DNA of 64,000 bases from Chryseobacterium viscerum. GTDB taxonomy: Bacteria > Bacteroidota > Bacteroidia > Flavobacteriales > Weeksellaceae. Made by a program: the position numbers and the translations under genes. Location: the NCBI RefSeq assembly GCF_002899945.2, contig NZ_PPEG02000001.1:620001-684000 (forward strand), read 5' to 3'. Each line of letters opens with the position of its first letter. The first letter of the stretch is position 1. A model generated the notes under the pieces. That model did not search any database. It had not been told where the DNA came from and saw only the letters and a program-made list of their open reading frames with translations. Shown piece after piece: positions 27,152 through 35,569 of this stretch.

Positions 27152-27694
27152 ATGAAAGAGTTCGACATAGAAAAACTAGAGCGTAAAAACATTTACACAG
27201 TTCCTGATAATATGTTTGATAATATTCAGGAGAACGTTATGAATGATATAAAGACAAGTAAAAAAGCGCCTGTCTTTAAGCTGAACTGGATGTATGCAGC
27301 AGCGGCATCACTGGCTTTGATCTTTGGAGCAACTTATGTTTTCAATTCAAATAATGATTCCGTTGAACAAGAACTGAATGCTAAAACAGGATATATTGCT
27401 CATAATGAAGAACCCAAAACAGAAGGCCAACTCGCTTATGAAACCTTAAAATCTGATTTAACTTCTGTTGAAAATAATAATCAAACAGTTGAAAATCAAA
27501 AAAGTAACGATGATTACGCTTTCAAAAGTGACAATGAAACTGGAAAAACAACAGAAACACCAAAACCGGTGAAAACTGTGAAGAAAAAAGAAGAAACCCG
27601 TATGAATGACTATCTGGACTCGTTTTCTAATTCTGAGATTGCAGAATTAGCAAGTAACTCGACTCAGGACGTTTATTTGGATATATATAACTAA
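27152..27694 (+). CDS. Single-pass membrane protein, putative anti-sigma factor
   Basis: A 180-aa protein with a cytoplasmic N-terminus of about 47 residues (MKEFDIEKLERKNIYTVPDN). One transmembrane helix follows at about 48-66 (WMYAAAASLALIFGATYVF), then a charged, low-complexity extracytoplasmic part rich in Lys, Glu, Asn and Thr. Its place directly after an ECF sigma gene suggests that the N-terminus sequesters the sigma factor; no zinc-type ZAS motif (HxxxCxxC) is visible, so this is inferred from context. The C-terminus contains EIAELASNSTQDVYLDIYN. Confidence 0.7.
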   Translation: MKEFDIEKLERKNIYTVPDNMFDNIQENVMNDIKTSKKAPVFKLNWMYAAAASLALIFGATYVFNSNNDSVEQELNAKTGYIAHNEEPKTEGQLAYETLKSDLTSVENNNQTVENQKSNDDYAFKSDNETGKTTETPKPVKTVKKKEETRMNDYLDSFSNSEIAELASNSTQDVYLDIYN

Positions 27695-27700
27695 AAGAAG

Positions 27701-28210
27701 ATGAAAAAGATACTATTGACGTTTTTGATTATTTATGGCTTTGGCTTAAATGCCCAAAGGACAGATTATGATTGGAAAAAGATGGATCCAAAACAAAGGA
27801 AAGAGGTCATCAATAATCTTTCTCCGGAAGAGAGGAAAGATCTCCTTAAGAAATTTAGGAACAATATGATCATGGATAATCTGAATGTTGATCCTGGTGA
27901 TAAAGCAGAATTTACACAATTGTATAACGAATATCTGGATAGCCAGAAGCAGATAAAAAGTCAGTTTAACTCAAGTTTTGACCCTGAAGCTTTGACGGAT
28001 GATGAAGCGAAAGCGAAATTGCAGCAAAGCTTTGAAGTAGGGCAGAAGCTTTTGGATAACAGAAAAAAATACGCTGATAAAATGCAGCTGGTTATTCCCT
28101 GTCAAAAAGTTCTGAAGCTGTTTCAATCCGAAAAGATGATGAGAGATAAAATGGATGAAAGAAAACCTCACGGAAATAATAATGCTTCGGGACCTAAACA
28201 GAACCCATAA
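27701..28210 (+). CDS. Secreted helical protein, Spy/CpxP-like
   Basis: 169 aa with a signal peptide (MKKILLTFLIIYGFGLNAQ). The rest is charged and helical, with SPEERKDLLKKFRNNMIMDN and repeated Lys/Asp/Glu/Gln clusters. Size and composition recall periplasmic Spy/CpxP-type chaperones or sensors, often encoded beside ECF systems in Bacteroidota, but no clear LTxxQ motif is seen. It starts 6 nt after the putative anti-sigma gene, so the three form one operon. Function not established. Confidence 0.65.
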   Translation: MKKILLTFLIIYGFGLNAQRTDYDWKKMDPKQRKEVINNLSPEERKDLLKKFRNNMIMDNLNVDPGDKAEFTQLYNEYLDSQKQIKSQFNSSFDPEALTDDEAKAKLQQSFEVGQKLLDNRKKYADKMQLVIPCQKVLKLFQSEKMMRDKMDERKPHGNNNASGPKQNP

Positions 28211-28232
28211 TAGTTTATTTTTTTAATGTTGG

Positions 28233-28272
28233 ACGGCTCTTACGGATATTTCTGTGAGAGCCGTTTAATTTT
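28233..28272 (+). terminator. Terminator of the ECF sigma operon
   Basis: Stem ACGGCTCT/AGAGCCGT with a 16-nt loop, then TTTAATTTTT. Confidence 0.65.
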
Positions 28273-28310
28273 TACAACAAAAAAAATTACTTTTACAGGA
28301 AAGTTTACCT

Positions 28311-29330
28311 ATGAAAAAAGCACTTTTCTTTTTATTGTTTTCGATAATATTATTGGGTCAGAAAATAGAAACAATTGATCTTTCAAAATCCATTAAAGAC
28401 AGCAAAAATTCTATCAAAAGTCTTACGGTGATAGATCAAAGAGCTAATCAGGAAGTCGGAATGGTCATGTATCATAAGGACGAGGTGAAAATTATTTTCG
28501 AAAATAATGCCAGCAAAGACATACAAGATTGGTTTTATAAATACAATCCGGTAAGAGGGAATAATGACATGGTTTTTTTGCTGGAAAATTTGAATATTTC
28601 AGAAGACAAAAAAGAAAAGTACTCTATCGGAAAGCTTGAATTAAGAGCAAGTACGTTTATTAAGAAAGAGGATGGTTATCATCTTATTGATAGAAAAGAT
28701 ACGATAACAAAAGTTTCATCACGTACAACACCCTATTTAGGACAAAATCTAGCAAGAAAAACGACTTTGATTCTTACTGATCTGTTTAAAGAATCTTATA
28801 AAAAAACACCGTGGGAATTTAGTATTTCTGAAAATGATCTTCCTAACTATGCCACTGTATTAAAAGAAAAACTGAGTATTTTAACCGCTAACGAATTAAA
28901 AGAAGGGGTTTACAAAGATTATTACAGCTTTTTTACTCACAATCCTGAACCTGGGTTTACTTTGCAGGCTAATGATAAAGGAATCGTTACAAAGGCAGTA
29001 AAAGGAGAGGAGAAGATGGGAATAAGAAATTTTTATGCTTTTGTGTATAAAGGGATAGCATACAAGAATATCCCTTTTGGTTACACTGAGATTTTCAAAG
29101 ATGAAAATGGTGTTTTTATTGAGGCAACAAAGGCAGAATTGTTTCCTGAAACGTCTGTAAGTGGTGTCACGATTGGTGTTGCTGCCGGTGGTCTGGTGGG
29201 TGGCGTTATTGGTGCAGTTGTTGATGTCAGTTTATCAAATAAAAAGAAGAATACATCAGGACATAAAGTTTATCTTGATCCTTTTACAGGAAATTATTTG
29301 GTTCCGGAGGACTTTGGTAAAATGAAATAA
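28311..29330 (+). CDS. Secreted protein of unknown function with a glycine-zipper segment
   Basis: 339 aa with a signal peptide (MKKALFFLLFSIILLGQK). No named domain recognised. Near the C-terminus (about 283-310) lies a hydrophobic, Gly-rich stretch, IGVAAGGLVGGVIGAVVDVSL, resembling a glycine zipper or a membrane-inserting segment. It is followed by a Lys cluster and DPFTGNYLVPEDF. Probably periplasmic or outer-membrane-associated. It stands alone between the sigma operon terminator and lepA. Confidence 0.65.
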   Translation: MKKALFFLLFSIILLGQKIETIDLSKSIKDSKNSIKSLTVIDQRANQEVGMVMYHKDEVKIIFENNASKDIQDWFYKYNPVRGNNDMVFLLENLNISEDKKEKYSIGKLELRASTFIKKEDGYHLIDRKDTITKVSSRTTPYLGQNLARKTTLILTDLFKESYKKTPWEFSISENDLPNYATVLKEKLSILTANELKEGVYKDYYSFFTHNPEPGFTLQANDKGIVTKAVKGEEKMGIRNFYAFVYKGIAYKNIPFGYTEIFKDENGVFIEATKAELFPETSVSGVTIGVAAGGLVGGVIGAVVDVSLSNKKKNTSGHKVYLDPFTGNYLVPEDFGKMK

Positions 29331-29429
29331 TATTAAAAAGAATTGGAAAATTTTTGCTTCTGTTCTTATTGTTATCTGTGTTTCAGTTAAAAGAAAGAAT
29401 TAAGAATGAAAAAATCTCTTGCATTTTCT

Positions 29430-29437
29430 TATCTTTG
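29430..29437 (+). promoter_or_regulatory. -7 promoter box of lepA
   Basis: TATCTTTG fits TAnnTTTG, 19 nt before the lepA start. Confidence 0.5.
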
Positions 29438-29456
29438 CAAATTACAAGATTCTTAA

Positions 29457-31253
29457 ATGAAAAACATACGAAATTTTTGCATAATCGCTCATATCGACCA
29501 CGGTAAAAGTACCCTGGCAGACCGTCTATTGGAGTATACGAATACCGTTACCCAAAGAGAATTACAGTCTCAGACGCTGGATGATATGGATTTGGAGAAA
29601 GAACGTGGGATTACAATCAAATCACACGCAATCCAGATGGATTATGAGTATAAAGGAGAAAAATATATTCTAAACCTTATTGATACACCGGGGCACGTTG
29701 ACTTTTCTTATGAAGTATCCCGTTCTATTGCTGCCTGTGAAGGAGCACTTCTTATCGTGGATGCTGCACAGAGTATTCAGGCGCAAACCATCAGTAATCT
29801 ATATCTGGCTTTGGAAAATGATTTAACGATCATTCCGATTTTGAATAAAATTGACCTTCCATCTGCCAACCCTGAAGAAGTAACCGATGAAATCATGAAT
29901 CTGATCGGATGCGAATATGAAGATGTATTGAGAGTTTCAGGAAAAACAGGAGAAGGTGTTCATGATCTTTTAGAGAAGATTGTTGAAAGAATTCCTGCAC
30001 CGGTAGGAAATCCTGACGGACCACTTCAGGCACTGATTTTTGACTCTGTATACAACCCGTTCAGAGGAATTGAAGCTTATTTCAAAATCGTGAACGGAAG
30101 TATTTCTAAAAACGAAAAGATTAAATTTTTCGCTACAGGAAAAGAATATGGTGCTGATGAAGTAGGAACATTGAAATTGAAGCAGGTTCCAAAGAAAACC
30201 ATTCATTGTGGGGATGTAGGATATCTGGTTTCCGGGATTAAAGATGCCCGTGAAGTAAAAGTAGGAGATACCATCACTTCTTTTGAAAACCCTGCAGAAG
30301 GTCCTATTGATGGATTTGAGGAAGTAAAGCCAATGGTATTTGCCGGTATTTACCCTATTGATTCTGAGGATTTTGAAGAATTAAGATTCTCTCTTGAAAA
30401 ATTAAGACTGAATGATGCATCTCTGGTTTTTGAACCGGAAAGTTCTGCCGCTCTTGGTTTTGGTTTCCGTTGCGGATTCTTGGGAATGCTTCACATGGAA
30501 ATCGTTCAGGAACGTCTTGACAGAGAGTTCAATATGAACGTAATCACAACGGTACCTAACGTTTCTTATTTTGGATATACTAAAAAAGAACCTGAAGTTC
30601 CTATTCTGATCAATAACCCGTCTGAAATGATGGATCCTTCAACGATGGATAGAGTTGAAGAGCCGTTCATTAAGGCTTCTATCATTACAAAATCCGACTT
30701 TGTAGGAGCAGTAATGACTTTATGTATCGAAAAGAGAGGAGAGATCGTTAACCAAAGTTACTTGACATCAGAAAGAGTTGAGTTAATTTTCAATATGCCT
30801 CTTGCTGAGGTTGTATTCGATTTCTATGACAGATTGAAGTCTATCTCTAAAGGATATGCATCATTCGATTATCACCCAATCGGATTCAGGGCTTCCAAGC
30901 TTGTAAAAATGGATATCCTGATCAATGGTGATATGGTAGATGCATTGTCTTCATTGATTCACGATTCTAATGCGTATTATATCGGTAAAAGGATGTGTGA
31001 AAAGCTTCGTGAACTGATCCCGAGACAGCAGTTTGATATTGCGGTTCAGGCAGCATTAGGAGCGAAAGTAATTGCAAGAGAAACGATTAAAGCCTTAAGA
31101 AAAGACGTTACTGCAAAATGTTACGGTGGGGATATCTCCAGAAAACGTAAACTATTGGAGAAGCAGAAAGAAGGTAAGAAGAAAATGAAGCAGATTGGTA
31201 GAGTAGAAGTACCGCAATCAGCGTTCATGGCTGTATTAAAACTGAATGATTAA
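29457..31253 (+). CDS. lepA: Elongation factor 4 (LepA), back-translocase GTPase
   Basis: A 598-aa translational GTPase that remodels stalled ribosomes. G1 is AHIDHGKST at residues 11-19, G3 [12 protein letters not shown] and G4 NKIDLP. The LepA-specific C-terminal domain is present, ending in [20 protein letters not shown] and [14 protein letters not shown]. Cytosolic, membrane-associated under some conditions. It has its own promoter and terminator. Confidence 0.97.
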   Translation: MKNIRNFCIIAHIDHGKSTLADRLLEYTNTVTQRELQSQTLDDMDLEKERGITIKSHAIQMDYEYKGEKYILNLIDTPGHVDFSYEVSRSIAACEGALLIVDAAQSIQAQTISNLYLALENDLTIIPILNKIDLPSANPEEVTDEIMNLIGCEYEDVLRVSGKTGEGVHDLLEKIVERIPAPVGNPDGPLQALIFDSVYNPFRGIEAYFKIVNGSISKNEKIKFFATGKEYGADEVGTLKLKQVPKKTIHCGDVGYLVSGIKDAREVKVGDTITSFENPAEGPIDGFEEVKPMVFAGIYPIDSEDFEELRFSLEKLRLNDASLVFEPESSAALGFGFRCGFLGMLHMEIVQERLDREFNMNVITTVPNVSYFGYTKKEPEVPILINNPSEMMDPSTMDRVEEPFIKASIITKSDFVGAVMTLCIEKRGEIVNQSYLTSERVELIFNMPLAEVVFDFYDRLKSISKGYASFDYHPIGFRASKLVKMDILINGDMVDALSSLIHDSNAYYIGKRMCEKLRELIPRQQFDIAVQAALGAKVIARETIKALRKDVTAKCYGGDISRKRKLLEKQKEGKKKMKQIGRVEVPQSAFMAVLKLND

Positions 31254-31266
31254 TTCATTATAAAAT

Positions 31267-31296
31267 AAAAACCGCTTCAGACGAAGCGGTTTTTTA
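31267..31296. terminator. Bidirectional terminator after lepA
   Basis: Stem ACCGCTTC/GAAGCGGT with an AGAC loop, flanked by A-rich and T-rich sides; it serves lepA and the convergent lipoprotein gene. Confidence 0.88.
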
Positions 31297-31301
31297 TTGA
31301 T

Positions 31302-31946
31302 TTATTTCTTACGCGTATATTTTATCTCCATTGTTTTGTACTCTTTTCCAGTCTTGGAATCAGGACCATACATTTCCAGTTTTTGAGTATTGTCATCCAC
31401 AAAGGTGAAAACTTCTCTGAAATCACAATCCTTTCCAGGTCTTGAAGGATCAGTCATTTTTCCTTTAAACTCAACCGATTTTGTGGAAGCATTCCAGTCT
31501 CCTTCACTATGCATCATTCCGGTTCCCATATTGTCAATCCATGTATTGACAAATTTCTTTTTTGAGTTGTCATATCCTACAATGCTCATCCCTTCAAAAG
31601 GCATTCCCATAAAGTCACCTTTGTGGTTAGTGATCTGATAACGTCCGCCATACATCATTTTATTAGTAGCCTCGGATTTACTCATCATAGGTTTTGCTCC
31701 ATTTTCCATCCACATGGTAGTTTCTCCGGTCCAGGTTCCGTCAGATTTGGCCAGCATTTTGTGCATTTCTCCAGGAGTAGCATACTCCATCCAGGATTTC
31801 ATAGCCGTTGCAGAGTCTACAGGTTTCCATTCGGAATTTGTTGCCGTAGAGTCGTTTTTACCGGAACCATTGGCAGCAGTTGTTTTTCCTTTCTCACAAG
31901 CCATTAATAAAAAGGCAATAGAAAGAATTGATAATAAATTTTTCAT
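31302..31946 (-). CDS. DUF1579-like lipoprotein
   Basis: A 214-aa lipoprotein with lipobox LLMAC (Cys17) and a Ser/Asn/Thr-rich linker. A beta-rich domain of about 150 residues follows, beginning near WTGETTMWMENGAKP and containing SIVGYDNSKKKFVNTWIDN, typical of DUF1579 (lipocalin-like). Role unknown, exposed on the outer or inner membrane. Single-gene unit ending at the shared terminator. Confidence 0.78.
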   Translation of the reverse strand: MKNLLSILSIAFLLMACEKGKTTAANGSGKNDSTATNSEWKPVDSATAMKSWMEYATPGEMHKMLAKSDGTWTGETTMWMENGAKPMMSKSEATNKMMYGGRYQITNHKGDFMGMPFEGMSIVGYDNSKKKFVNTWIDNMGTGMMHSEGDWNASTKSVEFKGKMTDPSRPGKDCDFREVFTFVDDNTQKLEMYGPDSKTGKEYKTMEIKYTRKK

Positions 31947-32037
31947 AATGATTTAGTTTTAAGATTGTTAGATTTGTAACTTAAAGATATGAACTTTTAT
32001 TATATCTGAAATTATTTTTTACTACGGGCATAAATCG

Positions 32038-32063
32038 TAACTTTGTGTATTCGTAACGCAAAT
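32038..32063 (+). promoter_or_regulatory. nrtR promoter -7 box with overlapping operator (site 1)
   Basis: TAACTTTG (32038-32045) is a -7 box. The operator core GTGTATTCGTAACGC (32045-32059), flanked by TTT and AAAT, overlaps its last base and covers the probable start of transcription. This implies autorepression of nrtR. It is one of four copies of GYGTNNNNNTAACRC in the locus. Confidence 0.7.
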
Positions 32064-32069
32064 CAATTT

Positions 32070-32765
32070 ATGGAGTCTCCAAAAAAATTACAAGATATAA
32101 AAGTGGCTGTAGATGCAGTTATTTTCGGATATTTTGACAAAAAAGACCTTCAGATTCTTCTGATTAAGAGAAATATTGAACCTTTTAAAGGAGGTTGGGC
32201 ATTGCCCGGAGGTCTTGTTCTTGATGATGAAAGTGTAGATGATGCCGTAAAAAGAGAACTCTATGAAGAGGCGGGCATAAAACCCGATTTTTTAGAACAA
32301 CTTTATACATTTGGTAATCTGGGTCGTGATCCAAGGAATAGAGTGGTTTCTGTGGCTTATCTGGGCCTTGTGAACCCATCTTATCATGAACTATTTGCTG
32401 ATTCTGATGCTGAAGATGCACAATGGTTTAGTGTAAACAAACTTCCTTTGGTGGCTTTTGACCACAAAACAATTATTGAGACTGCTTTAAAAAGACTTCG
32501 TACAAAAATTCAATACCAGCCTATCGGTTTCAATCTTCTCAATGAAGAATTTCCTTTTTCAGACCTTGAAAACCTTTATAAAGCCATTGTAGGACAGGAA
32601 ATTGACAGGAGAAACTTCCGTAAAAAAATCATGAGCTATGGACTCCTTAACGAAACCAACAACGTAAAAAAAGAGGGCAGCGGCAGACCCGGAAAGCTTT
32701 TTACATTTAATAAAGAAAAATATAAAGAACTGGAAGAACAGGGCTTTTATTTTGAAATTAAATAG
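32070..32765 (+). CDS. NrtR-type Nudix transcriptional regulator
   Basis: 231 aa. The N-terminal Nudix domain has a complete Nudix box, G-x5-E-x7-RELYEEAGI, at residues 48-70, so hydrolysis of a nucleoside diphosphate derivative is possible as well as sensing. The C-terminal winged-helix has the family motif around RRNFRKKI and SGRPGKLFTFN. In the NrtR family the ligand is ADP-ribose or a relative, and binding releases the repressor from DNA. Target choice here is inferred from four operator copies in front of itself and the following NAD/ADP-ribose genes. The frame is open from a TTG at 32043, but that lies inside the operator; the ATG at 32070 is the likely start. Confidence 0.88.
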   Translation: MESPKKLQDIKVAVDAVIFGYFDKKDLQILLIKRNIEPFKGGWALPGGLVLDDESVDDAVKRELYEEAGIKPDFLEQLYTFGNLGRDPRNRVVSVAYLGLVNPSYHELFADSDAEDAQWFSVNKLPLVAFDHKTIIETALKRLRTKIQYQPIGFNLLNEEFPFSDLENLYKAIVGQEIDRRNFRKKIMSYGLLNETNNVKKEGSGRPGKLFTFNKEKYKELEEQGFYFEIK

Positions 32766-33020
32766 CTTGTTTTAAACACAAATTTCACTAATAATTGGGC
32801 ACTAATGGTCACAAATATATTGGAGTTTAAGAAATATACTTTAATATATTTATTAAAATACATTCAATAGGAACGGACTTTAGTCCGTTTTTTTATTACC
32901 CTATTCCATTGGCTTTAGCCAAAACTTAGTAAAGATTTGTGTCATTGGTGATATGAATTTGTGTTACTCGTGTTTCATAAAATTAAATTTTTATCACTGC
33001 TAATCAAATGGTTATATTTA
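32766..33020. repeat. Spacer with an imperfect inverted repeat around the nrtR terminator
   Basis: Gene-free. The segment at about 32778-32819 (reading ACTAATAATTGGGCACTAATG) and that at about 32934-32980 (ATTTGTGTCATTGGTG, then ATTTGTGTTACTCGTG) are imperfect reverse complements of each other. They flank the terminator and a small hairpin TTGGCTTTAGCCAAA near 32909-32923. It resembles a mobile intergenic repeat. Confidence 0.45.
32872..32892 (+). terminator. Terminator of nrtR
   Basis: ACGGACT/AGTCCGT stem, minimal TT loop, then a run of seven T. Confidence 0.8.
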
Positions 33021-33042
33021 TTAGTGTAAAATTAACGCAAAT
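33021..33042 (+). promoter_or_regulatory. Operator site 2, upstream of the NADAR operon
   Basis: Core GTGTAAAATTAACGC at 33024-33038 with flanks TTA and AAAT. It abuts a -7 box TAAATTTG at 33042-33049. Its centre is 54 bp, about five helical turns, from site 3, so proteins on the two sites would face the same side. Confidence 0.68.
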
Positions 33043-33070
33043 AAATTTGGTTAGTAAAATGATATTATTT

Positions 33071-33095
33071 TAAATTTGTGTCAAAATAACGCAAT
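33071..33095 (+). promoter_or_regulatory. Second -7 box and operator site 3, at the NADAR gene start
   Basis: TAAATTTG (33071-33078) is another -7 box. The operator core GTGTCAAAATAACGC (33078-33092) overlaps its last base and ends 4 nt before the ATG, so a bound repressor would block both initiation and early elongation. Confidence 0.68.
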
Positions 33096-33096
33096 C

Positions 33097-33639
33097 ATGA
33101 AATACACCATACACAATATTACAGAACGTTTTCAGAAAAAAGAAAAAATAAAATTTCTTTTTTTCTGGGGACACACAGCAAAAGATATCATTACCAAATC
33201 ATGTTTTAGCCAGTGGTTTCCTGGAAAATTTGAAGAAAATGGGATTGTTTATAAAACGGCTGAACATTATATGATGGCTGGAAAAGCAAGACTGTTTAAT
33301 GATGCTGAAATGGAAGAGGAAATCTTAAAGGCGGTTACTCCTAATCAGGCAAAAGCCCTGGGAAGGAAAGTAAAAAGCTTTGATCCTAGAATTTGGGATG
33401 AACATAAATATGAAATGGTAACCCAAGGAAATCTTTTGAAATTCTCTCAGAATCAAGGATTTAAAGACTTTCTTTTGTCAACAGGAGATAAAATTCTGGT
33501 GGAGGCAAGTCCTTATGATAGAATTTGGGGGATTGGAATGCTGGAAACAGATACGAGAGCACAAAATCCTTTACTCTGGAATGGAGAAAACCTTTTAGGA
33601 TTTGCTTTAATGGAAGTAAGAGATGAATTAAGAAAGTAA
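33097..33639 (+). CDS. NADAR family protein (YbiA-like)
   Basis: 180 aa, first gene of the operon. Family features: FFWGH near the N-terminus, CFSQWFPGKFEENGIVYKTAEHYMM (the conserved SQW and Y-x-T-xEH-xM), LGRKVKSFD, and the C-terminal IWGIGM with the NPLLWNGENLLGFALM block. E. coli YbiA cleaves an N-glycosidic bond in early riboflavin intermediates; other NADAR proteins remove ADP-ribose from guanine bases. With this neighbourhood an ADP-ribose-base glycosidase role is more likely (inference). The frame is open from a TTG at 33076, which lies in the operator; the ATG at 33097 is preferred. Confidence 0.9.
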   Translation: MKYTIHNITERFQKKEKIKFLFFWGHTAKDIITKSCFSQWFPGKFEENGIVYKTAEHYMMAGKARLFNDAEMEEEILKAVTPNQAKALGRKVKSFDPRIWDEHKYEMVTQGNLLKFSQNQGFKDFLLSTGDKILVEASPYDRIWGIGMLETDTRAQNPLLWNGENLLGFALMEVRDELRK

Positions 33640-33668
33640 AAACACAAGACCAAACACAAAATACGATT

Positions 33669-34217
33669 ATGGAAAAAGTTGAATTACACCCACAGATATT
33701 TCTGATTGAAGATTTTCTGACCGAAGCAGAATGTGATCATTATATCAGTCTTTCACAGGAAAAAGTTTTTGAAGAAGCAAAGATCAATGTTTTTGGGCGG
33801 CAGCAAATGAACAAAGGAGTCAGAAATAATGACCGGCTGATGATCTTTGATGAAAGAATAGCTGAAGAACTTTTTAAAAAAGCTGCTGTATTTCTACCCC
33901 AGGAATATGATGGACATCAGCTTCTTAACTTTAATGAAATGCTAAGGGTTTACAAATATGCTCCCGGACAGCAGTTCAAAATGCACAGGGACGGAAGTTA
34001 TATCAGGAATGAGAAAGAGAAAAGTTTTTACACTTTTATGATCTATCTGAATGATGATTTCGAAGGTGGAGAAACAGAATTTGAAAACTTATTTACCGTA
34101 GCTCCAAAGAAAGGAACAGCCCTTATTTTTTATCATCCTTTAAGGCATGAAGGGAAAACCCTTATCAGCGGATTAAAGTATGTGCTGAGAACAGATGTAA
34201 TGTACTCAAAGGAATAA
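33669..34217 (+). CDS. 2OG-Fe(II) oxygenase, prolyl 4-hydroxylase-like
   Basis: A 182-aa single-domain dioxygenase. Iron ligands: HRD in FKMHRDGSYIRN (about 110-121) and the distal His in PLRHEGKTL. The 2-oxoglutarate-binding Lys/Arg is near GLKYVLRTDVMY. The ETEFENLF beta-strand and YLNDDFEGGETEF are typical of the P4Hc/PKHD group. Expected to hydroxylate a protein (Pro or similar) or a modified side chain. It starts 29 nt after NADAR. Its part in an ADP-ribose locus is unknown. Confidence 0.88.
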   Translation: MEKVELHPQIFLIEDFLTEAECDHYISLSQEKVFEEAKINVFGRQQMNKGVRNNDRLMIFDERIAEELFKKAAVFLPQEYDGHQLLNFNEMLRVYKYAPGQQFKMHRDGSYIRNEKEKSFYTFMIYLNDDFEGGETEFENLFTVAPKKGTALIFYHPLRHEGKTLISGLKYVLRTDVMYSKE

Positions 34218-34259
34218 AATCATTCGTAAAAAGAGATAGCATTACTATGTCTTGTTTAA

Positions 34260-34281
34260 TTAGCGTAATATTAACACAAAT
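34260..34281 (+). promoter_or_regulatory. Operator site 4, internal to the NAD/ADP-ribose locus
   Basis: Core GCGTAATATTAACAC at 34263-34277 with flanks TTA and AAAT. It lies in the 78-nt gap before the coiled-coil and VWA genes and suggests a second regulated promoter. No canonical -7 box follows it; TATTTGG near 34287 is only a partial match. Confidence 0.62.
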
Positions 34282-34295
34282 AAAAATATTTGGTC

Positions 34296-34631
34296 ATGGA
34301 AGATGAATTAAAACCAAGATTTATCGAATCATTACAAAGAAATAATGATCAGATCAGAGAAGACCGTGCACGGATTATCGGAGGAGATTCCGAATTGATT
34401 TACAGACGCAGAGTCGAAGATATTGAATTAAAAATCAAAAGACTCGAGCGGGAGCAGGAAGGGCTTATTGATATCAGTCCTTTAGACAGAAACAGTCTGA
34501 CTTTTGCGGATTTTAATCCTGAAGCATTCGTTCAGAAAGACATGGAATTATCATTAACAATCAGAAATCTGAATATTCAGCTCGAAGTAACTCAAAAGAG
34601 ATTTGAATATTTATTTGGAAAAACATTATAG
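34296..34631 (+). CDS. Small coiled-coil protein of unknown function
   Basis: 111 aa starting MEDELKPRFIES. Strongly charged and helical: RRRVEDIELKIKRLEREQEG forms a coiled coil at about residues 42-63, and a second helix, MELSLTIRNLNIQLEVTQKR, lies near the C-terminus. A helical hairpin is likely. No family recognised. It directly precedes the VWA gene with a 2-nt gap, so the two products probably work together. The frame is open from a TTG at 34290, but the ATG 6 nt later is preferred. Confidence 0.7.
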   Translation: MEDELKPRFIESLQRNNDQIREDRARIIGGDSELIYRRRVEDIELKIKRLEREQEGLIDISPLDRNSLTFADFNPEAFVQKDMELSLTIRNLNIQLEVTQKRFEYLFGKTL

Positions 34632-34633
34632 TC

Positions 34634-35488
34634 ATGGGAAGTACAAGATACGATTTAGACGCTCGTTATGACAGAGCAAGCAAAGCAGGTTACGGAACAA
34701 AATCCGCGGGAGAAATTTTCACCCAGAATGCCAAAAGAATGGCTCATGAATCCATGAATCCTCATGGTATTTCTTTCAGAGAATCCAGAGATTCAGAGAT
34801 TCATCCTAACTCCGTTCCCATTATTTTAGGATTGGATGTTACCGGAAGCATGGGACATATTCCCCATGAACTGATCAGAGAAGGGTTGCCAAAACTGATG
34901 GGAGGAATTATTCAGGGAGGAGTTCCCGATCCAGCCTTGCTATTTCTGGGAATTGGAGATCATGAATGTGATGGCTATCCGCTTCAGGTGGGTCAGTTTG
35001 AGTCAGGAGATGCAGAACTGGATATGTGGCTTACCCGTACCTACATAGAGTCCGGAGGAGGTGGAAATGCCGGAGAAAGCTATCTTTTAGCCTGGTACTT
35101 TGCTGCTTTCCATACAAGAACGGATGCTTTTGAAAAAAGAGGACAAAAAGGATTATTGTTTACCGTAGGTGATGAACCTTGTTTAAAAACACTTTCTGCC
35201 TCTGCAATCAGAGAAATTATGGGAAAAGGGCAGCAAACCTATACTCATTTTGAACTGCTGGAAGAAGCAAAGAAAAAATATGAAGTATACCATATCAGTG
35301 TTTTGCATTCCGATCAGGCCCTCAGAGCAGACAGAGGCTGGAGAGAATTATTAGGCCAAAACTGTATATCCATAGAAGATCACAGGGAAATTCCCAACGT
35401 TATCAAGGGGATTATCTGTGATAAGTTTAAAAATAAAACCTTTGGAACGACAGGAACAGAAGGGTTAGATCAGTTTCAAATGCTTTAG
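34634..35488 (+). CDS. VWA-like (von Willebrand factor A) protein
   Basis: 284 aa, no signal peptide. The Rossmann-like domain begins near residue 58 with ILGLDVTGSMGHIP, a MIDAS motif DxTGS that would bind a divalent metal. Downstream strands include LLFLGIGDHECDG and GLLFTVGDEPC. SGGGGNAGESYLLAWYFAA supplies the third MIDAS part. Intracellular VWA proteins usually act as scaffolds, often with AAA ATPases or in modification complexes. No ATPase is encoded nearby; the partner may be the preceding coiled-coil protein. Confidence 0.82.
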   Translation: MGSTRYDLDARYDRASKAGYGTKSAGEIFTQNAKRMAHESMNPHGISFRESRDSEIHPNSVPIILGLDVTGSMGHIPHELIREGLPKLMGGIIQGGVPDPALLFLGIGDHECDGYPLQVGQFESGDAELDMWLTRTYIESGGGGNAGESYLLAWYFAAFHTRTDAFEKRGQKGLLFTVGDEPCLKTLSASAIREIMGKGQQTYTHFELLEEAKKKYEVYHISVLHSDQALRADRGWRELLGQNCISIEDHREIPNVIKGIICDKFKNKTFGTTGTEGLDQFQML

Positions 35489-35569
35489 AACTAATAAATT
35501 GCCATCAGTACAATTATAAAAACACAAATGAAAATGGCAATGGAAAAGGATCTCAAAAAATATAACAAC

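Noticed and set aside
32043..32069. Upstream TTG start for the Nudix regulator
   Set aside because: It lies inside the operator and -7 box, before the likely start of transcription.
33076..33096. Upstream TTG start for the NADAR gene
   Set aside because: It lies inside operator site 3; the ATG at 33097 begins the conserved part.
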